This document shows positions 38,342-64,000 of a stretch of DNA of 64,000 nucleotides, in pieces. Position numbers and translations under genes: made by a program. Source of the stretch: Cristatella mucedo. Taxonomy: Eukaryota; Bryozoa; Phylactolaemata; Cristatellidae. Positions within the stretch are counted from its first letter, which is position 1, and each line of letters opens with the position of its first letter. The stretch covers positions 3,228,501 to 3,292,500 of the forward strand of contig WPIO01000034.1 of assembly GCA_009760855.2 (NCBI GenBank). The letters are read 5' to 3'. The notes under the pieces were generated by a model. It ran no database searches and was not told where the DNA came from. It was given only the letters and a program-made list of their open reading frames with translations.

Positions 38342-41183
38342 CTATCAAAGGAAATTAGATATTGAGCAACTGCAGTCATCACGTAGCATCGACAATAGTG
38401 CTTTCAAATTCCCTGTAGAACGAAGGCATACAAATGGTACTCACAACGAGCACAATGAACACAGTCGTGCCATCATGCTCTTTCTCCCTGTCTGTCTGTC
38501 TCTCACTCTCATATACCTTGTTATCTGACGAACAGGTGCTCACTCACTCGAACGACCACAATTATGAGTAAAGCAAAAGCATAATCACGGCAGAGCCGAT
38601 GTTGGCTTTAGATGGCCGTTAAATCGAGCCCTAACAGTAGACAAGGAAAAAAATGCACAGTACAACGTACAACGTTGTACTCCGTACAACGAGTGAAAAA
38701 TAATAACAAAGCCGTGTAGCATCGCTAATGGGACTATGGCACCCTCACATATCCGACGGTAAACGACAAGGGGAGAGGATGGCAAGCCGAGGAGCGGTTT
38801 ACACGCAGTTGTTTCCACGGCAATCTTGCAACAGATTATTACGCAGTTTTATTTGACGCACACTCGGCGGCGGTTGCTCATCAATTAAAAGTAGGGAATA
38901 ATTTTGTTGCTGGTGATGCTCTCCCCTGGGTATAGTAAAGGTCTAGATTGCTGCCTCCCCAGGGTGGGTAAGGAGTTGGCCAATGTCCACCACCTGGCTC
39001 TGACACTGCACCAAGGCGAAGTTCCAACACCGGCTGCCACAAACAGCCGTCTCGACCCAGGGGGAGATAAGTGATGGTGTAGCCCAGACTAAGCCAAGGA
39101 GAGGCCCCAACCCTGACCTTGCCAGGAGAAGCCAGCCAAGCCCACGCCTTTCACCAGCGGCCCAGATGGCAGCCGCACGGCGAGTCTGGCAGCACACAGC
39201 TTAGCCCAATCGCCTTCGAGCGCCTGCTCAGAGTCCGGAAGGCAAGCAAACTGTGACCGTGCAGGCAGGACGGAACAGTACAATGTTAAGCGACATTTTT
39301 CAACAAAGCATGGCGACAGGTACAACAGCCTGACTGGTCAACTTGAAATTGATCGCGTAAACTCGTTGAAACAGAGCGTCATCGGACAGCAGTCATTGTT
39401 TACAGCAGTCAGCAACAAGTCTGAAGCTTCAACCAAAGTAAGTTTTTTAATAGCTGAAGCTATAGCTAAGCGGGAAAGCATTTTCCGATGGTGAATTTGT
39501 TAAGGAATACCTCATCCTGTTTAATGGTGTGGTATGTCCAGAATAGAAGTCAGAAGTAGAGAAAGTCAGTCTTTCTCATCAAACGGTTGCGAGAAGAGTT
39601 GACGAGCTCGCATCCAACATAGAATTTCACTAAAAGACTTGCTGTATGCGAATTTTATTCTCTTGTGCTCGACGAAAGCATGGACAATAGCGATACGGCT
39701 CAACTGGAACGGCGTGAAGGTCGCCGGGCCGGCACCATCGTACCTGGTAGCGCAGAGACACGACGGCTCCGCACACCTCCTCTCCGAGCATGAACTGCTC
39801 GCCCAGCATGGCCATGATGAGCAGCTCCCAGCAACGCGAGGCCACGCCCTTCTTGAGGCGTATAATCCATTTCCCTCCATTCTTGTTCGCTTCGTCCTAA
39901 GAAGCAAGAGCGAAGTAGGCACAGCGAGCTGCCACGGTGGCAGCGGCTCGAGAGCTATCCTCGGGAGGGGGGGGGAGGGAGGGAGGGGGCGAAGGCCCAA
40001 CGAGTGAAAGCGCCCCAGCCCTCAATCACCCCTCTCTCTCCCCCTCCCGTGCGAGTGTACCAGTCTCGGGGCGAGGCAGTTCGACAGGACCAGGCGAGAC
40101 ACGCGCACGCTGGAAGCCTGTAGCCACCAAGCCTGCCGCTGCTGCTGCTGCTGGCTCAGAATGCACTGGACATGCCCACCGAATGAGGAAGTGCAGGAGA
40201 GGAGCTGCTGCTTCGGCGTCTGTTCTCACCTCCCACATCGGTGCCACGCCCTCTTTGAACAAATGATAGTCGCAATGACCTGTCAGCTCGCTAGGTCGCA
40301 CCATGTGACTGTAGAAGGCCCAGAACTGCTCCACCTGCTCGCGATTAAAGCCAAGGAAAATGGAATCGTGCCCCAGGGCACCATGCCGACGATGCCCCGT
40401 GGCCGACTAAAGCGCGCAGCATGTACCCTTGCTTCGGCAGCAGCAGCAGCAGCAGCGAGGGCACATGCTGAATCGTCGCGTCGCCTGCAGTCAGCAGCAG
40501 CTGCCAACAGCAGCAGTAGTCAGCAGCAGCAGCAGCAAAGCTCACCGATGCAAAGGATCCGATGCGTTTAAGGCTCTGGTCATAGCTCAGCGATGATTTT
40601 CCAGGGCTTTTCCTCGAGAACCAGAACGAGTAGTTATACTGAAGCCTGTGCTCACCAGCTCCGGGCTCCACCGGTTTCTTAAATTAAGAAACATCACCAA
40701 CGAATGTGAAACCCGCTGGTGGCCTCGTCGACTGACGGCAGAGAGTGGACGGGCGGCGGCAAGCGAGCGATGCCCGGCCGATAAGCCGGGTTGGTGAAAA
40801 GGCCATGATCAGACGCCAGTGCTCTGCAGCGGTTCGGGCAGTTACTGTGAACAGGCAGCAGGCAGACCGATCACAGTGATTGCTTAACGACTCGGTCAGC
40901 AGGGGGAGGGGGGAGGATGAGGATGACGGCTCGTAGCTACGAGCAAAAGACGAAAACGAGGAAATCAAGGGGCTAAATAGAGACAGACACGCACCAGATT
41001 CTCGGCGTCTTTCTTCAGAGCCACGAGGTCTTTGTTGACAGCGGCCACGGCAGCAGTGGCTGCTGCCGCCGCCGCTGCCACATTACTGCTATCGCTGCCG
41101 TTGCCACCCCCACCGTCGTCGTTGCTGCTGCTGCTGCCACCATTATCGGCTTCGTTTCTCTCCGGCTCCTCCTCGTCCTGCAT
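38205..41183 (-). CDS. EIF4E2: Eukaryotic translation initiation factor 4E type 2 (4EHP), five exons
   Basis: Exons in order: 41183-40995, 40677-40546, 40334-40230, 39896-39744, 38341-38205. The first four are phase 0 throughout and give 238 whole residues plus two bases. The product is the cap-binding protein 4EHP, which competes with eIF4E at the mRNA cap and represses translation with partners such as GIGYF. The 4E fold begins near residue 70. Tyr95 (SYDQ) stands where eIF4E has its first cap-stacking Trp, a 4EHP hallmark, and Trp141 (PMWE) is the second. EQFW and SHMVRP are family-typical. The N terminus (1-63) is low complexity with Ser, Gly-Asn and Ala runs and looks disordered. At the last junction DSLK meets GTGAGT, where vertebrate genes also have an intron, but unspliced reading gives AAG TGA and stops at once. 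The length of 239 residues is close to the human 245. Confidence 0.93.
38342..39743 (-). other. EIF4E2 intron 4
   Basis: 1.4 kb of unique sequence without recognised repeats or genes. Confidence 0.6.
39744..39896 (-). CDS. EIF4E2: EIF4E2 exon 4: central 4E fold
   Basis: Acceptor is TTCTTAG/GAC and donor CAG/GTACGA. The exon encodes DEANKNGGKWIIRLKKG, ASRCWELLIMAMLGEQF and EVCGAVVSLRYQ, nearly colinear with vertebrate 4EHP. The basic residues after WIIR face the cap phosphates in the family. Confidence 0.96.
39897..40229 (-). other. EIF4E2 intron 3
   Basis: 333 bp with a G-rich run (39964-39990) and a CTG/CAG-type run near 40137. Confidence 0.7.
40230..40334 (-). CDS. EIF4E2: EIF4E2 exon 3: cap-binding Trp
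   Basis: Acceptor is GCGAGCAG/GTG and donor GAG/GTGAGA. The exon encodes VEQFWAFYSHMVRP, HLFKEGVAPMWE. It carries Trp141 (second cap-stacking residue) and the Glu that reads the guanine. Confidence 0.96.
40546..40677 (-). CDS. EIF4E2: EIF4E2 exon 2: start of the 4E fold
   Basis: Acceptor is TTTAAG/AAA and donor TCG/GTGAGC. GEHRLQYNYSFWFSRK, then SYDQSLKRIGSFAS, match 4EHP strands 1-2. Tyr95 is the cap-stacking aromatic. Confidence 0.95.
40995..41183 (-). CDS. EIF4E2: EIF4E2 exon 1: low-complexity N terminus
   Basis: ATG at 41183 is the first in this frame. It is followed by an acidic start (MQDEEEPERNEADN), Ser and Gly-rich runs, an Ala tract (AAAAAAATAAVAAV) and KKDAENL. The donor CTG/GTGCGT is phase 0. 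This part is not conserved in sequence between animals, so its assignment rests on phase and position. Confidence 0.8.
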
Positions 41184-42879
41184 TGTCAGGCTGCAAGCAC
41201 GGTGAGCCGGATGTGCATAACTGGCATCCGAGCACGATTGATCAATAGAACGCACGAATGAAAGGGGGCTCGTGCAGCGCCCAGCAAGACCCGGATGGCC
41301 GACAGGGCCCCAGCCATTTTAACGTGCATTACGTAATAGCAGCAGGGCAGATGCCATCTGATTAATTAACATTAATGCTGGCGGTGTGGACGGTTCGAGG
41401 GTCACGAACCTGCCATTATCTGACTGCCGGGAGAGTGAGGCCAGAAACTCACGATAACGGCTAAAAGCATGCATGACTGACACAAACGCGCACACGCACG
41501 CACACACACACGCCCGCGCACACACACACGCCCGCGCACGCACAGCTGCTGAATGCAGTACCAGCATTATCGGTCCAAGAGAAAAGCCTTTCTGACACAC
41601 TCACTTCTGACTGGCGTCACATCCCCTGACTTGACGACATTTAAAGAGAAGCTAAAACACATCTATTTGTCATTGCATTTGGTGGATCCACGTAACTTGT
41701 CCTTTGTGTGCTTTTAAGTGCTGACACTTTACATGCAGCTACTAACCATATTTGCGTGCTGACCTGTGCATATCACCTCTAACGATGTTATGCTTGTTGT
41801 CATTGAGCATGTTGCTATTAACCATTCGATCATGCTTCCTTTGCAACAAAAGTAATGTGACCAGAAAGAGATTACGTTTTCCGAGGGCGCTTACAAATAT
41901 ATCACTTATTATCATTATTATAATTATTATTCTTCTAGCCGGCGTGCGGCTGGCCTTCACGGCGCCAGCTACAGCAAACTGCGAGGCGTCAGAAGTCATC
42001 GCTTCCAAAATACACGTGCGAGAGGCCGCGTTCCATCTTCGACTGTATGTACAGGCAACTTAAAGCATGCGATCCACGGTAAGATCAGAGGGTACACACC
42101 AAAAACGTTAACTGAACACAAGCAAACTCTTATCTTTTTCAAAAAACACGCTACGCGGCGCCTGCACACTTACTGGTGATGAGATTTCATGCGTGGCTCT
42201 TCAGTGTCTATATCGACGGTAAGCCAGCGGCTCAATAATACGCCGGCCAACCCGAAGTTGCAACCGACACGGGTGAGACACGCTGGTACACAGCCTGCTG
42301 AACAGCCGGCTACAGGAGGCCGGAACCGGCAGTACGGACCGATATCCGCCGGAAAATTTTGACCGGCCGGAAATGTACAGATCGCTGTATTATAATTATG
42401 GTCCCGAGGTGGCGCACGAGTACGGCCACTTTATCTCGATTACCACGTATATAGATGTCAGCAGGCACTTGCGCAATCCTAGCGCATCTATATCCGGATC
42501 ATGTGAGATGGATACTCGCAAATTAAGACTTCGAGTTTCCAAAAACTTACGCTTCAAATTTGTTATTCATGTATGGGGTTGCTTCTATTCTCTGATTATC
42601 AGGGGAAAGCACTCACACCCGGCGAGCCGACACGGATGTTTACAATATGGCTACTATTCGGGCAGTAAACGTGCGTCCCAGTGGCCACTGCATGCACTCT
42701 TATGTGATCCAGCTTCCCATTGGGCTGTTCGGTGGCAATGGCGGCGTCCATAAGTACGCGCGAGAGGTTGCATTCAATTATCGATGATATTGAACTCCTA
42801 ACACGGTACGTGGCTATCATTTTCAATTATTTAGCAAAAAATTAGTCACGATAGAGAGCAGATTAGCTCGCTCTCACGG
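41184..42879. other. Upstream of EIF4E2, between the divergent genes
   Basis: It holds a CA/CG-rich stretch (41490-41540) and a LINE 3' end (41605). The rest is unique. Confidence 0.55.
41605..41935 (+). mobile_element. LINE 3' end
   Basis: It matches SPDLTTFKEKLKTHLF and the 3' UTR with tail. It lies upstream of EIF4E2, between the two divergent genes. Confidence 0.8.
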
Positions 42880-43662
42880 TTAGTCGTGCTGGCAGCCTCT
42901 TTTTAACAGACGGCTCTCTCTCGCGTCTGTTGGTGCCGCCGGCTAGCGCTAGCGACCTCTTGCTGATGCTGTGTCTAGCGGTGCGGATCCATCCTGGTTA
43001 AACGGGCTCGGGAGACGGAAGGAGCTTGTAGGATTAGGTACCTGGTACCGGATAATTCATCCGACTCCCTTCCGTCGAGAGCGCGAGACGCTGCTGTGTC
43101 TAGGTCCCCGGTATATCCGGAATGCTAAATGCCTCTTACGTTTGGCAGGCAGCTATCCCGCCGTGCGTTAGGGTGCGTTGCAATCGCGACGAGCTACTCT
43201 GCGTGGTCGAAAGCCGCGGCTTGCGCCGGACTCTGCCTCGGACTTTTGCGTGTCCGTAATCCCGAGCCACCGCGTCCTGCGTTTGCTGAGCCGCTCAAGT
43301 AATCTGCGGCAAGGCCTCTTAATTTATCGGGATTTTCTTTCGCGAAGCGCGCAGAATTGAGCTGCCTCAGTGCATCTCGAAGGATTCGAAGCGCGGAACA
43401 TTGGCTCCGCCATCTGGAGGACTGTATAGTTCCTCTTTAAAAAGAAGCGAGTAAATTTGGTCACCTTCCCCACGTAAAGTTGCGTCTCACCGTACGCTCC
43501 GCACCGTACGCATTGCTAGGACCTCGCGAAACATTCTCCCGTTGTGTGGATTCTGTAACGTTCCCAAAAACCTACGTGCGTGCGTGGATTCTCAGTTTAT
43601 TTAGCATATCAATCGCACGCAGTTTAAACTATACGATATTGCTGTCGGTAACTTTCAAAAAA
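42880..43662 (+). promoter_or_regulatory. CpG-rich region upstream of MED4
   Basis: A GC- and CpG-rich stretch immediately precedes the MED4 start codon and lies between the divergent EIF4E2 and MED4 genes. It probably contains the MED4 promoter and 5' UTR. No core element is distinct. Confidence 0.4.
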
Positions 43663-63784
<20,122 letters not shown>

Positions 63785-64000
63785 GTGAGGCGATTGTTAC
63801 TGCCCCGTGTGTTCGGCTGATAGGGCAGTGCGCTGATGTTTGCCTGATGGTGTTGTGCCCCGGTGTTTTTGTTTTTTTTTTGCTGCCTCGGGGGTCCTGC
63901 ATGCAGTCTTGACTGCTCGGTAATGGTAGATGTTAAGAAAATGCTGAAAAGATTAGTCCAGCAATGGAATGTTTGTTTGGAGCCCTTTTTAAAAGACGAA

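Noticed and set aside
40161-40571. Plus-strand frame of 136 codons
   Set aside because: It is the antisense of EIF4E2 exons 2-3 and their intron; the minus strand carries the conserved protein.

Overview
This is a repeat-rich animal (metazoan) nuclear window. Spliced genes have GT-AG introns from 84 bp to about 9 kb. There are hundreds of bases of (TA)n, (GA)n, (CA)n and (ATT)n, many 5'-truncated copies of one L2/CR1-type LINE, and tRNA-derived SINEs. No operons, prophage or CRISPR are present. The phylum cannot be fixed from sequence alone. A membrane serine protease with LDLa and SRCR domains, a 4EHP and a MED4 together point to an invertebrate metazoan or other early animal. Nearly all long open frames are shadows of LINEs or simple repeats. 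The real genes were found by joining short exons with matching splice phases.

Left part (1-27.3 kb, minus strand): a complete type II transmembrane serine protease. Eleven coding exons between 27234 and 1085 join in phase to a 549-codon protein: cytoplasmic tail, signal anchor, three LDL-receptor class A modules, a two-exon SRCR domain, an RKR/VVGG activation site, and a trypsin domain with His350, Asp400 and Ser501. A CpG-rich stretch (26.9-28.3 kb) surrounds its first recognised exon. Its introns hold LINEs, SINEs and a pair of about 510-bp inverted repeats that flank the first SRCR exon.

Middle (27.3-41.2 kb): mostly LINEs, SINEs and microsatellites. It includes a second CpG-rich patch with a strong splice donor (28.7-29.3 kb) and one orphan plus-strand exon (36180-36271) that resembles the start of a DIX domain. 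Then comes EIF4E2 (4EHP, the cap-binding translational repressor) on the minus strand, five exons from 41183 to 38205.

Right part (43.6-64 kb, plus strand): MED4, the Mediator middle-module subunit, is transcribed divergently from EIF4E2. Its first four exons (43663-63784) are in the window and the gene continues past the right edge. Its large introns hold stacked and opposed LINE copies, SINEs, GA and CA tracts and a dead pogo/Tigger-like transposase.

The three genes act in unrelated processes (cell-surface proteolysis, translational repression, RNA polymerase II transcription). EIF4E2 and MED4 are a head-to-head pair about 2.5 kb apart. The least expected structures are the exon-flanking inverted repeats in the protease gene and the 3' tail shared by the LINE and one SINE family.
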